NCBI RefSeq assembly: GCF_036409155.1
Contig: NZ_JAZGLW010000001.1
Span: 1,426,001 to 1,490,000 of the forward strand
Direction of reading: 5' to 3'
Source: Mycobacterium sp. 050128
Lineage (GTDB): Bacteria > Actinomycetota > Actinomycetes > Mycobacteriales > Mycobacteriaceae
DNA: 64,000 nt
Shown piece after piece: positions 51,225-60,232 of the stretch (position 1 is the stretch's first letter; each line of letters opens with the position of its first letter). Under the pieces are notes generated by a model, which saw only the letters and a program-made list of their open reading frames with translations, had not been told where the DNA came from and did not search any database. The translations under genes were made by a program, and so were the position numbers.

Positions 51225-52751
51225 CTACATCATCGTGATTGATTTCAGCTCGGTGTATTCCTCGAAGCCCCAACGCCCTTGCTCCCGGCCGAGTCCGCTT
51301 TGTTTGAAGCCGCCGAATGGGCCGCCGCCGTTGAACATGCCGCGTGCCGGCAGCGACCAGCCGGGTCCCTGCCCGCCACCGGGGTTGGTTCCCAGGTCGA
51401 CACCGGGTGCCACGGTCTGCACCATGATGGTGCCCGTTCTGACCCGCCTCGCGACGTTGAAACCCTTTGCGGCGTTGCGGGTCATCACCAGACCCGCCAG
51501 ACCGTAGACGGAGTCGTTCGCGATGCGGATGGCTTCGTCTTCGGAGCGATAGGTGATCACCGCCAGTACGGGCCCGAACACCTCGTCCTGGCACAGCCGC
51601 ATGTCGTTGCGGCAGTCGACGAATGCCGTCGGTTCGTAGTAGAAGCCGCGTGCGAGATGCTCGGGACGTTTGCCGCCGACCACCAGCCGCGCGCCTTCCT
51701 GCAGCCCGGCCTCGACGAAGGACTCCACTCGTTGACGTTGTTGCTCCCTGATCAGCGGGCCGACGACAGTGGCGGGATCGCGCGGGTCCCCGACGGTGAT
51801 CATCGGAGCCATGTTTTTGAGTCCCTCGACATACGCGTCGAGCAGATGCTCAGGCAATAGAAGTCGCGACGTTACGGTGCATGCTTGCCCAGCGTGCATC
51901 AGCACCTGTCCGAATCCTATTCCCGCAACGTCGCTTTCGGTGACGTCGTCGAGGACGATGTGCGCGCTCTTGCCTCCTAGTTCGAGTTGTGCGCGCTTCA
52001 TCGTTGCCGCCGATACTTCGCGGATGCGTCGACCTGTCGCCGTCGAACCGGTGAACCCGATCATGTCGACGCCGGGGTGAGTACACAGCTCCTCGCCGAC
52101 GCCCGCGCCTCCCACGACCACGTTGAACACCCCGGGTGGCAGGCCCGCCTCCTCGCCAACCTTGGCCAGCTCCAAGGCGTTCATGGGCGTCCACGGGTGG
52201 GGCTTGAGTACTACGGTGCAGCCAACGGCCAAGGCGGCCAGGCACTTTTGAATGTTGATCGAGAAAGGGAAGTTGAACGGCGTGATGACTCCGACCACGC
52301 CGACCGGTTCGCGGACCACCGTGACGCCGCCCAGACCGGTCGGCGAGACTACCGGCCCGCCGGGTGTCTCCACCCACGTCACATCGTGTTCGACGAATTC
52401 GCCGTAGTAATGGGCCGCCTCGATAGCACCGCCGACCTGAATCAGGTCGGTGATGAAGCAGGTCGAGCCGATCTCGGCGACGATGAGTTCTCGAAGTTCC
52501 GCTTTGCGCTCGTCGAGTATTTCAGCGAACCGTTTGATGATTCGTGCTCGTTCCCGAACGGACATCCAGGGCCATGGCCCGTCGTCGAAAGCTCGCCTGG
52601 CGGCCTCGATCGCCATAGCGGCCTGCTTTGGTCCACCATCGACAACTCGTCCGATCAGCTCCTCGGTGGCCGGATCGATGACATCGATTGTGCCAAGGGC
52701 GTTGTCACTCAACCATTGGCCGCCAATGAAGCTCTGGTACTCCCGCATCAC
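51225..52751 (-). CDS. Aldehyde dehydrogenase family protein
   Basis: A 508-residue NAD(P)-dependent aldehyde dehydrogenase: GVITPFNFPFSINIQK, FTGSTATGRRI, general-base Glu in LELGGKSAHIVLDD, catalytic Cys in HAGQACTVTSR, and EVFGPVLAVITYRSEDEAIRIAND. All essential residues are present. It oxidises an aldehyde to the acid. GTG 52751 and ATG 52748 compete as starts. It lies between the amidohydrolase (20 bases upstream) and the CoA-transferase (43 bases downstream), consistent with one operon from the 20-bp motif at 54101. Confidence 0.89.
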   Translation of the reverse strand: MMREYQSFIGGQWLSDNALGTIDVIDPATEELIGRVVDGGPKQAAMAIEAARRAFDDGPWPWMSVRERARIIKRFAEILDERKAELRELIVAEIGSTCFITDLIQVGGAIEAAHYYGEFVEHDVTWVETPGGPVVSPTGLGGVTVVREPVGVVGVITPFNFPFSINIQKCLAALAVGCTVVLKPHPWTPMNALELAKVGEEAGLPPGVFNVVVGGAGVGEELCTHPGVDMIGFTGSTATGRRIREVSAATMKRAQLELGGKSAHIVLDDVTESDVAGIGFGQVLMHAGQACTVTSRLLLPEHLLDAYVEGLKNMAPMITVGDPRDPATVVGPLIREQQRQRVESFVEAGLQEGARLVVGGKRPEHLARGFYYEPTAFVDCRNDMRLCQDEVFGPVLAVITYRSEDEAIRIANDSVYGLAGLVMTRNAAKGFNVARRVRTGTIMVQTVAPGVDLGTNPGGGQGPGWSLPARGMFNGGGPFGGFKQSGLGREQGRWGFEEYTELKSITMM

Positions 52752-52771
52752 GTGAATCGGTGTGCCGTTGG

Positions 52772-53977
52772 CTACGTCAGCGCCGGGTATGGGGCGGGCT
52801 CGAAGTCGAAGACACGGCGCGCATTACCCTGCAGCACTTTGTACTTGTCGAGGTCGGATCGCCCGTCGAGCGCCTTATGAGCGGCCTGTAGGGAGCTGGG
52901 CCAGAGGCTGTCGGTGTGCGGATAATCCGTCTCGATCATCACATTGTCGATGCCGATGGCGTCGAGATTCGCCGCCCCGAAGTCGTCCTCGATGAAGCAG
53001 CCGTACATGTGGTCGCGGAAGAGTTGGCGCGGGGACTCCGGGAAAATCTCGGGGTTGGTGGGCACCGGGTTCAAGCGCATCGTTGCCGGATCAACCGCCC
53101 AGTTGTTGGCGCGTAGGTATTGGTAGTCGGCGGCGACGTGTTCGGCACGCTCGATGAGGTAGGGGATCCAGCCGATGCCGCCCTCGGCCAACACAATCTT
53201 CAGGTCGGGAAACTTCTGCAGCTTGCCCGAGAACAGCCAATCCGTGGTCGAGTTCGCCAGATTGAGGTTGATGTTGACTGCCTGGACCCCGAACGGTGCG
53301 TCGGGCGCCGTGGTGGGACTCACCGACGACGATCCGATATGCGTGCACAGCGGCATCTTCGTCTCATTGACCACCGCGAAGAAGTCGTCCCACGCGCCCG
53401 AGTGGATGGACGGAAACCCCAACGGATGCAGATTCTCCGAGAAGGCAATGGCTTTGGCGCCCTTGCCGGCACACCGCAGCGTCTCCTCCACGGCGAGCCG
53501 GGTATCCCACAACGGGATGATGATCATCGGGATGTAGCGGCCGGGCGCTGCCGCGCACCACTCGTCGATGACGAAGTCGTTGTACGCCCGCACGCACTTG
53601 AGACCGAGGTCGCGGTCACCGAGGTGGGCGAACATCTGACCGCAGAAACGGGGGAAGAACGGGAAGTTCAATCCCGCGATCACATGGTCCTGGTCCATGT
53701 CGGGGATGCGGGCCACCGGGTCGAAGTAGGCGCGGGGCATCTCGTCGTAATTCACTGGTAGCGGGGAGTACTCGGCCGGCTTTTGGTGGGCCGCTACCAG
53801 GATGCCTAACACCGAAGCGCGCGCCTGGTCGTAGATCCAGGTATCGATGCCGTCGATACGTTCGACGTGTGGCACTCGGTCGCGGTCGGCGGCCGACGCG
53901 CGGTCCACCCACAGGTTCGGGGGCTCGATGATGTGGTCGTCGACGGAGATCATCCATTGAAGATCTTGCTTGTCCAC
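52772..53977 (-). CDS. Amidohydrolase 2-family metal-dependent hydrolase
   Basis: A 401-residue TIM-barrel hydrolase of the amidohydrolase_2 (ACMSD-like) family: metal motif ISVDDHIIEPPNLWVDR near the N-terminus, His in LCTHIGSSS, barrel strand LKIVLAEGGIGWIPYLIERAEH, and Asp in NVMIETDYPHTDSLWPSS. Members decarboxylate or hydrolyse ring-derived acids and are common in mycobacterial steroid and cyclic-compound clusters. A GAGCAA site precedes the ATG. The regulon motif lies 124 bases upstream. First gene of the amidohydrolase-ALDH-CoA-transferase operon. Confidence 0.88.
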   Translation of the reverse strand: MDKQDLQWMISVDDHIIEPPNLWVDRASAADRDRVPHVERIDGIDTWIYDQARASVLGILVAAHQKPAEYSPLPVNYDEMPRAYFDPVARIPDMDQDHVIAGLNFPFFPRFCGQMFAHLGDRDLGLKCVRAYNDFVIDEWCAAAPGRYIPMIIIPLWDTRLAVEETLRCAGKGAKAIAFSENLHPLGFPSIHSGAWDDFFAVVNETKMPLCTHIGSSSVSPTTAPDAPFGVQAVNINLNLANSTTDWLFSGKLQKFPDLKIVLAEGGIGWIPYLIERAEHVAADYQYLRANNWAVDPATMRLNPVPTNPEIFPESPRQLFRDHMYGCFIEDDFGAANLDAIGIDNVMIETDYPHTDSLWPSSLQAAHKALDGRSDLDKYKVLQGNARRVFDFEPAPYPALT

Positions 53978-54100
53978 GGGTTGCTCCTTGGTTTCGAGGA
54001 CCGGTTCGTGTCGGGCGCGGGGCGCGAGCAGCGGCCGGCTTCACCCACGACGGACACCGATTACCGGATGACCTGATGCTAAGAGCGCCTCCGGTGCGCT

Positions 54101-54120
54101 GTCAAGTGTCACTTGATAAC
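54101..54120. promoter_or_regulatory. 20-bp regulon motif, copy A (amidohydrolase operon)
   Basis: GTCAAGTGTCACTTGATAAC contains the perfect palindrome CAAGTG-T-CACTTG. Matching copies occur at 55532 and 56326. It lies upstream of the minus-strand amidohydrolase operon and is presumed bound by the TetR at 55602. Confidence 0.8.
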
Positions 54121-54189
54121 TTGCCGCGGTCTGGTCGGATCGCGGTATTGTGCTGTCCCGCAGCCGATATGGGCGGTCCTTCGCCACCG

Positions 54190-55416
54190 TTATTGGCCAA
54201 CGCGGGTGCCGGGGGTGAACACGACGGGCAGCGCGCGGTAGCCCCGAGTGACCGAGTTCCCGTGAAAATCGACTTTTGCCCCGGGCGGAATGGCGTAGTC
54301 GGGTATCCGATGGAGCGTCTGCTCGACGCCCACCCGGAACTCGAGTCGGGCGAGATTGGAGCCCAGACAGCGGTGGACGCCGGCGCCGAATCCGAGGTGC
54401 CTGTTGGTCTGCCGGTCGAGGATGCACTTGTTCGGTTCGTCGAACTCGCGCGCGTCGCGGTTGGCGGCCGCATAATTCACCACGACCGTCTCACCGGGAC
54501 AGAACTTCTGTCCGCTCAGCTCGACGTCTTCGGCGACGGAACGATGCAGTCCGTGGACCGACCCGGCGAACCGGATGAATTCCTCGATCGCCGTCGGCAT
54601 CAGCTCGGCATCACGGACCAGTCGGTCCCGCTCGGATGCATGGGTACCCAGGTGGAAGAATGCGAACGACATTGCACTAGAGGTTGTTTCGAGACCCGCC
54701 TGCACCAGTAGCATCACGTTCGCGACAACGTCGTCGAAACTCAATTTTTCGCCGTCGATCTCGGCGGCGAGCAGGACGTCGATCAGGTCGTCGCGCGGCG
54801 GTTCGGCACGACGCTTGTCGATCTCATCGCGCACGCGCAGGTAGAGATTTGTCATCGAGCCGTTTCTGACCTCTTCGCTCTCACCGTTGATCGCGAGGTC
54901 AGCCGTCTCGATGTAAAGCGGCACGTCCTCCACGGGCATACCGAGTAGGTACCGGAAGAACACAATCCCGGGTTGTTGCCAAGCGACATCGGCGAGGTCG
55001 CCGCGTCCCAACTCGATGAAGTTGTCGATCAACCCGTCGGTGACCGCGCGTACCTGGGGCTCCAGATCTTTCATCCGTCCCGGAGAAAAATACGGGTTGA
55101 GAACTTTGCGCAGTTGCTGCTGCCGCGGCGGGTCCAGGGTGATGACGATGTCGCCAAACGACATCGGATTGCCTTCCAGGCCAACGGGTTTACTGGAAAA
55201 GCTGCGCCAGTCGCGCAAGATCTCGTAACAGTCGTCGTAGCGGGTGGCCACCCACGCGCCCCCGGGCGTAGGGCCCAGGAAAGGCACGTCCTGGTGGCTG
55301 AACGGTCCGTTCTCCCGCATCACCGCGTAGACCTCGTAGAGGAATTCTTGGTCGTTGAAATCGTCGTGGCGAAGGTCGAGGTTCCGGGCGTGCTCCTCCG
55401 GCGATTTACTCACCAT
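54190..55416 (-). CDS. Cytochrome P450
   Basis: A 408-residue soluble P450: I-helix VQAGLETTSSAMSF (with Glu-Thr-Thr), ExxR in IEEFIRFAGSVHGLHR, and heme loop GFGAGVHRCLGSNLARLE with the Cys ligand near residue 356. It belongs to the bacterial class I type (as CYP123/CYP142-like catabolic enzymes) and needs a ferredoxin; one is encoded at 58865. GGAAGGA supports ATG 55416. It hydroxylates the cluster's unknown substrate. It is divergent from the TetR gene, sharing a motif copy at 55532. Confidence 0.89.
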   Translation of the reverse strand: MVSKSPEEHARNLDLRHDDFNDQEFLYEVYAVMRENGPFSHQDVPFLGPTPGGAWVATRYDDCYEILRDWRSFSSKPVGLEGNPMSFGDIVITLDPPRQQQLRKVLNPYFSPGRMKDLEPQVRAVTDGLIDNFIELGRGDLADVAWQQPGIVFFRYLLGMPVEDVPLYIETADLAINGESEEVRNGSMTNLYLRVRDEIDKRRAEPPRDDLIDVLLAAEIDGEKLSFDDVVANVMLLVQAGLETTSSAMSFAFFHLGTHASERDRLVRDAELMPTAIEEFIRFAGSVHGLHRSVAEDVELSGQKFCPGETVVVNYAAANRDAREFDEPNKCILDRQTNRHLGFGAGVHRCLGSNLARLEFRVGVEQTLHRIPDYAIPPGAKVDFHGNSVTRGYRALPVVFTPGTRVGQ

Positions 55417-55531
55417 GGGTAGTCCTTCCCGCGCCCGCGCGCGAACCGGCCGAGATCGGGACAACGCCGGCGGTCATCTCGCACACGCCGAAATTTGCTT
55501 TGGCAGCACAGTAAGTCGTCGCCTGCACGGA

Positions 55532-55551
55532 GTCAAGTCGCACTCGATAAC
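55532..55551. promoter_or_regulatory. 20-bp regulon motif, copy B (P450/TetR divergent promoter)
   Basis: GTCAAGTCGCACTCGATAAC matches copies A and C at 16-18 of 20 positions. It lies 116 bases before the P450 start and 51 bases before the TetR start. Confidence 0.78.
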
Positions 55552-55601
55552 CGGCACGCTTGCACGCTTCCGCTCGGAAGGCGCGTGCTCCTAAGCTATG
55601 A

Positions 55602-56294
55602 GTGATGACTACAGGCGCGCGGCGACGAGTTCGCGACAAGGACGGCAAGCAACGAGCTCTCCTTGAGGCTGCTGCGGAGGTCTTTGCCGAGGCGGGATAC
55701 GCGGCCGCGGCGACGAAGGAGATCGCTCGTCGCGCCGACTGCTCCGAGGCGATGCTGTTCCACTACTTCGCAGACAAGCGCGGCATCTTCGAGCAGGTTG
55801 TCGCCCGACAGATCGCGGACCTCGTCGGTGAGGCCGAGGAGCAAGTCGTGGCGGCCCTGCCGGCGCGTTTCGAGCAGTACGTGGAGCAGCTGTTCTTTGC
55901 GCGGCTGAGGATCGACGACCGCAACAGCGGTGTTCCCGGCTGGGACATTTCCAGTCGGGCGTTGTCGGATCCGGACTTCTCGGTACGGGTACTGCAACCC
56001 AATCACGCGCGCCGTACGGCTGTTATTGCAGAGGGTGTTCGCCACTATCAAGCCGCCGGGCAGATCAAGACCGACGTCGACGCCGACCTGTTGGCCGAGC
56101 TGCTGGCCAACTTCATCATCTTCACAACGAGCCTGGGACCGCGCTGGTTTGGTACGGAGGAGTCGGATATCCGGGCGCAGATCGAACTGGGTTCGAAGAT
56201 CTTCGCCAAAGGCGTCAGCACATCGACCGCGCCGTCGCCCGCCAAGCGGACCGGGCGGGCCCAGCGGGCCACCAGGGTGCGCGCGGCCGACTAG
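55602..56294 (+). CDS. TetR family transcriptional regulator of the catabolic cluster
   Basis: A 230-residue TetR repressor: basic N-terminus RRRVRDKDGKQR, HTH region AAEVFAEAGYAAAATKEIARRADCSEAMLFHYFADKRGIFEQV, and a large C-terminal ligand domain with a basic tail. It sits centrally between the P450 and the CoA-transferase operon. The 20-bp motif GTCAAGT...GATAAC occurs before its own gene, before the P450, before the amidohydrolase operon and before the tandem CoA-transferase. It is the most likely repressor of all of them, responding to a substrate or CoA ester. Confidence 0.88.
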   Translation: MMTTGARRRVRDKDGKQRALLEAAAEVFAEAGYAAAATKEIARRADCSEAMLFHYFADKRGIFEQVVARQIADLVGEAEEQVVAALPARFEQYVEQLFFARLRIDDRNSGVPGWDISSRALSDPDFSVRVLQPNHARRTAVIAEGVRHYQAAGQIKTDVDADLLAELLANFIIFTTSLGPRWFGTEESDIRAQIELGSKIFAKGVSTSTAPSPAKRTGRAQRATRVRAAD

Positions 56295-56325
56295 CGGTGT
56301 CCGCCGGACGCAACCCAACGCCACA

Positions 56326-56345
56326 GTTATCGAGTCGCACTTGAC
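56326..56345. promoter_or_regulatory. 20-bp regulon motif, copy C (tandem CoA-transferase operon), inverted
   Basis: GTTATCGAGTCGCACTTGAC is the reverse complement of the motif at 54101 and 55532 with small changes. It lies 167 bases upstream of the CoA-transferase ATG at 56512. Confidence 0.76.
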
Positions 56346-56511
56346 ACGCCTGCTTTTTCGTCACTAGCGTCGTTGCCAGCCAGGCCGCAGCCATGCGGAC
56401 GCAGAGCGCCCTGCTCGATCGGCACGAGCGTGAGGACTTCACATTGGCGTGTGTGCTCATCGGTGCGAGTAACGCACTTGCACCGACCTTGACGCGAGAA
56501 ATTGCGAGTCA

Positions 56512-58860
56512 ATGAACCCGCTTCGGGGGGTGCGAGTTGTCGAGTGGGCGACCGAAATCGCCGGCCCGTACTGCACCAAGATGTTCGCCGACCTCGGAGC
56601 AGAGGTCATCAAAATAGAGGCCCCAGCAGGTGATCCGTTCCGCCACAGAAGTTTTGGCGAGCGAAGCGGCACCGAGGCATTGTTCAGATTTTTGAACGCC
56701 GGTAAGCGTTCGGTCGTCGGCACTTTGCGGCCCGACGTGGAGGACCTAATCGTTTCCGCCGATGTGTTCGTCGATTCTCTTGGCCCCGGGGCGCTCGACC
56801 GAGAGGCCCTCCTGCGGCGTGCACCACACCTGGTGATCGTGGCGCTGTCTGCGTACGGAATGACGGGACCGTACCGCGACCGGCCCGCAACGGAGTTCAC
56901 CATCCAGGCGGAGAGTGGGACGCTGGCGTTGCGAGGTCGCCCGGACCAACCGCCCATTCAAGCGGGCGGTCGAGTCTTCGAATGGGTGTTGGCCAGTTAT
57001 GCCGCCGTCGGGGCGCTTAGCGCGTTGCGTCGGGCTCAACTCCGCGGGCCAGGGGAGATCATTGACTGCTCGTTGTTGGAGGCCTGCCACCTCAGCGCCG
57101 GCGGATTCGCCGACCTCTACCACGAGCTGGCCGGGCGCCCCCCGTTGAGCGTGCCTGCCCGCCAGGTCGAAATCCCTTCCATCGAACCGACCGCGGACGG
57201 CTGGGTCGGCTTCAACACGAATACCCGCCAGCAATTCGAGTCGTTCCTCGCGATGATCGGCCGGCTGGACCTGCTCGACGACGACCCAGCGTGGGCACTC
57301 GCCACGACGCGCTGGGAACGCCGAGAGGAGTGGAATCAGATCGTGCGGGAATGGACGACGGGACGTTCCACGGACGAGATCGTAGCGTTGGCCTCCGATC
57401 TGCGGATCCCCGTCTCGCCGGTCAACAACGGCCGGACGGTGCTGAACCACCCTCAGTTCGCGGCGCGCGGCGTATGGGGCACGTATGCCGACGGCAGCTT
57501 CACCCACCCGTTGGCGCCCTACCGGATCGATGGCCGACGACCCGCCCCGACCGACGTTGCGCCCTCGCTCGGCGAAATGACAAAAGTGCTCGCGCACAAC
57601 AGGATTGCCACCGGCACCGACCTGGCACCGCGCCTGCCGCTGGAGGGCCTACGAATTCTCGACGCGACGGCGTGGTGGGCGGGTCCCTCCTCGACCCACG
57701 TTCTCGCCGCACTGGGCGCCGAGGTCATTCACCTCGAGTCGACGCAGCGCCCTGACGGAGCGCGAATGGTGGCCGCCGCGTTCGCCCATCAACCGCAGTG
57801 GTGGGAGCGGTCGGGCATGTACCTGGCAACGAACACCAACAAGCAAGGCCTCACCCTTGACCTGTCCTCATCGGCGGGGCGGGAGCTGCTGTTCGAACTC
57901 GTCGAGCGGTCGGACATCCTGGTCGAGAATTTCTCGCCGCGCGTCTTCGATAACTTCGCGATCACGTGGGAGGCCGTCAGCGAGCGGAATCCTCGAATAG
58001 TCATGGTCCGCATGCCAGCGTTCGGGCTCGACGGGCCGTGGCGCAACAACGTGGGTTTCGCGCAAACGATGGAGCAGATGACGGGAATGGCGTGGGTGAC
58101 CGGCCACGAGTACGACCAACCGCGGATCCCCCGCGGTCCGTGTGACCCGCTGGCGGGCATGCACGCCGCGTTCGCCATGCTCACAGGGCTTCGGCAACGC
58201 GACGAGACGGGCCGAGGGTGCTTCATCGAGGTATCGATGGTCGAGTCGGCGCTCAACGCGGCCGCCGAGCAGGTCGTCGAATTCACCGCCTACGGCAACC
58301 TGATATCGCGACTGGGAAATCGCAGCCGTGACGCCGCCCCGCAAGGGCTCTACCGATGCGCCGGAACCGAGCGGTGGCTGGCGATTTCGGTCGCAACGGA
58401 TGAACAGTGGCGCCTACTGAAATCTGCCCTGGGCGAGCCGGATTGGGCTGACGACCCATCGTTGGACACCCACGAAGGGCGGGTCCGGGCACATGATGTG
58501 CTCGACAAACACCTCGAGCAATGGGCCGGCAGCCGCGACTCCTCGACCGCGGCCGAGCTACTCGTTGGATGCGGGGTACCGGCCGCGGATTTGGCCGACG
58601 CCAGGGTCGGATCGATGCACCCTCAGCTGGCCGCGCGCGGCTTCTTCGAAAGCCTCGACCATCCGATCGCCGGGACGCATCACGTGCCGGCGATTCCCTT
58701 CAAGTACCGCAGCGTCGACAAGTGGTACCGGTCGACGGCACCGACGCTGGGGCAGCACAACGCCGTCATCCTCGGCGACGTGCTCGGCCTGGACGCCGCG
58801 TCCATAGCGGCGCTGACAGAAGGCGGAGTCATCGGGACCAAACCAGCCGGATTGGACTAG
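56512..58860 (+). CDS. Tandem-domain CaiB/BaiF (family III) CoA-transferase
   Basis: A 782-residue protein of two fused family III CoA-transferase domains. Domain 1 (1 to about 370) starts LRGVRVVEWATEIAGPYCTKMFADLGAEVIKIEAPAGDPF. Domain 2 (from about 378) starts LEGLRILDATAWWAGPSSTHVLAALGAEVIHLESTQRPDG and has NKQGLTLDLSSSAGRELLFELVERSDILVENFSPRVFDNF. Fused forms are found in mycobacterial catabolic clusters. It forms CoA esters of the acid products. It heads an operon with ferredoxin, alcohol dehydrogenase and an NTF2 protein (four to fifty bases apart), preceded by a copy of the regulon motif. Confidence 0.87.
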   Translation: MNPLRGVRVVEWATEIAGPYCTKMFADLGAEVIKIEAPAGDPFRHRSFGERSGTEALFRFLNAGKRSVVGTLRPDVEDLIVSADVFVDSLGPGALDREALLRRAPHLVIVALSAYGMTGPYRDRPATEFTIQAESGTLALRGRPDQPPIQAGGRVFEWVLASYAAVGALSALRRAQLRGPGEIIDCSLLEACHLSAGGFADLYHELAGRPPLSVPARQVEIPSIEPTADGWVGFNTNTRQQFESFLAMIGRLDLLDDDPAWALATTRWERREEWNQIVREWTTGRSTDEIVALASDLRIPVSPVNNGRTVLNHPQFAARGVWGTYADGSFTHPLAPYRIDGRRPAPTDVAPSLGEMTKVLAHNRIATGTDLAPRLPLEGLRILDATAWWAGPSSTHVLAALGAEVIHLESTQRPDGARMVAAAFAHQPQWWERSGMYLATNTNKQGLTLDLSSSAGRELLFELVERSDILVENFSPRVFDNFAITWEAVSERNPRIVMVRMPAFGLDGPWRNNVGFAQTMEQMTGMAWVTGHEYDQPRIPRGPCDPLAGMHAAFAMLTGLRQRDETGRGCFIEVSMVESALNAAAEQVVEFTAYGNLISRLGNRSRDAAPQGLYRCAGTERWLAISVATDEQWRLLKSALGEPDWADDPSLDTHEGRVRAHDVLDKHLEQWAGSRDSSTAAELLVGCGVPAADLADARVGSMHPQLAARGFFESLDHPIAGTHHVPAIPFKYRSVDKWYRSTAPTLGQHNAVILGDVLGLDAASIAALTEGGVIGTKPAGLD

Positions 58861-58864
58861 GACA

Positions 58865-59065
58865 GTGAGAGTTCATGTCGACAGGGACATGTGTCAGGGC
58901 CACAGCCGTTGTCTTGCAACGTATCCCGAACTGTTCGACATCGACGACGAAGGAACCGCGTTCGTCGTCGTGGAAAACATTCCCCCCGAATGGGAAGACC
59001 GGGTGCACAACGCAATCGCCAATTGCCCCGAACGGGCCATTCACGTCGTGAAGGAGTCGCCATGA
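58865..59065 (+). CDS. Ferredoxin, [3Fe-4S] type, P450 partner
   Basis: A 66-residue ferredoxin: Cys10 and Cys16 in DMCQGHSRC and Cys54 in NCPERAI. The second Cys of the usual CxxCxxC is His13, which is common in mycobacterial [3Fe-4S] or mixed-ligand ferredoxins serving P450s. It starts at GTG four bases after the CoA-transferase stop, and its stop overlaps the alcohol dehydrogenase ATG. It should carry electrons to the P450 at 54190 in the same regulon. No ferredoxin reductase is nearby. Confidence 0.88.
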   Translation: MRVHVDRDMCQGHSRCLATYPELFDIDDEGTAFVVVENIPPEWEDRVHNAIANCPERAIHVVKESP

Positions 59066-60177
59066 AGACCAAGGGAGCCGTGCTGTGGGGGCTGAACGAG
59101 AAGTGGTCGGTCGAAGAGATCGAGCTCGATCCGCCGCAAGAGGGCGAGCTACTCGTCGAGTTCGAAGCCACCGGTTTATGCCATTCTGACCACCACATCC
59201 GCACGGGCGACATGTTCGGCGTGAGTTTTCCGTTGATCGGCGGACACGAAGGCGCGGGCGTCGTTCGGGAGGTCGGCCGGGGGGTCCGCGATATGGCGGT
59301 GGGAGACCACGTGGTTACCTCTTTCCTGCCGGCATGTGGTCGCTGCCGCTGGTGCGCCACGGGCCGGCAGAACCTCTGCGATTTCGGCGCCACGATCCTC
59401 GCGGGAGTCCAGGCCGACGGCACCTTCCGGCGCCGAGCCAGAGGACGGGGCATCGGAGCCCTTTCCGGCGTCGGCAGTTTCGCGCAGTGGGGTGTGTTGT
59501 CGGAAGCCTCGGTGGTCAAGATCGACGACGACGTGCCGCTTTCGCGCGCGTGCCTTCTCGGCTGCGGCGTGACCACCGGTTGGGGCTCGGCCGTCAATAC
59601 CGCCAACGTCAGCCCTGGCGATGTCGTCGTTGTGGTTGGCTGCGGAGGCATCGGCAGCGGCGCCATCCAGGGTGCGCGGCTGGCCGGCGCGGAGCAAATC
59701 GTCGTCGTCGATATCGAGCCGAGCAAGCGCGACAAAGCCTTTGAGTTCGGTGCCACGCATTTTTCCACTTCGCTAGAGGAAGCCACCCAGCTCGTCGGCG
59801 AGATCACGCGTGGCGTCATGGCCGACTCGGCCATCCTCACGCCGGGAGTGCTCGAAGGCGCGATGATCAACGACGCGCTCAATGCGGTACGGAAGGGCGG
59901 TGCCGTGGTGGCCACGGCCTTGGCATCGATGTCCGACGTGACGCCGACGCTGCCGCTGACGTTGTTCACGCTGTTCCAGAAGCGCCTCCTGGGCAGCTTG
60001 TACGGCGAGGCCAACCCGCGGGCCGACATCCCGCGGCTGATCAGCCTGTATCGCAGCGGCAAGCTGTTGCTGGACGAGACCGTCACCACCGAATACAAGC
60101 TCGACGACATCAATGAGGCCTACGACGACATGCTCGCCGGGCGGAACATCCGCGGGGTGATCATCCACGACCACTGA
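59062..60177 (+). CDS. NDMA-dependent alcohol dehydrogenase (zinc MDR)
   Basis: A 371-residue zinc alcohol dehydrogenase. Catalytic zinc ligands are in GLCHSDHHI and GGHEGAG, structural zinc ligands in CGRCRWCATGRQNLC, and the cofactor motif is VVGCGGIGSGAIQGARLAGA. It begins MKTKGAVLWGLNEKWSVEEIEL, the pattern of the actinobacterial NDMA-dependent/mycofactocin-linked class III-like ADHs, which keep NAD bound. It would oxidise the alcohol made by the P450 to an aldehyde for the ALDH. Its start overlaps the ferredoxin stop (ATGA). Confidence 0.89.
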   Translation: MKTKGAVLWGLNEKWSVEEIELDPPQEGELLVEFEATGLCHSDHHIRTGDMFGVSFPLIGGHEGAGVVREVGRGVRDMAVGDHVVTSFLPACGRCRWCATGRQNLCDFGATILAGVQADGTFRRRARGRGIGALSGVGSFAQWGVLSEASVVKIDDDVPLSRACLLGCGVTTGWGSAVNTANVSPGDVVVVVGCGGIGSGAIQGARLAGAEQIVVVDIEPSKRDKAFEFGATHFSTSLEEATQLVGEITRGVMADSAILTPGVLEGAMINDALNAVRKGGAVVATALASMSDVTPTLPLTLFTLFQKRLLGSLYGEANPRADIPRLISLYRSGKLLLDETVTTEYKLDDINEAYDDMLAGRNIRGVIIHDH

Positions 60178-60232
60178 GTCTGTGGCGAAACAGCCCAAGT
60201 TCATTCACCCACTCGCCGAAAGGAATTCACTC

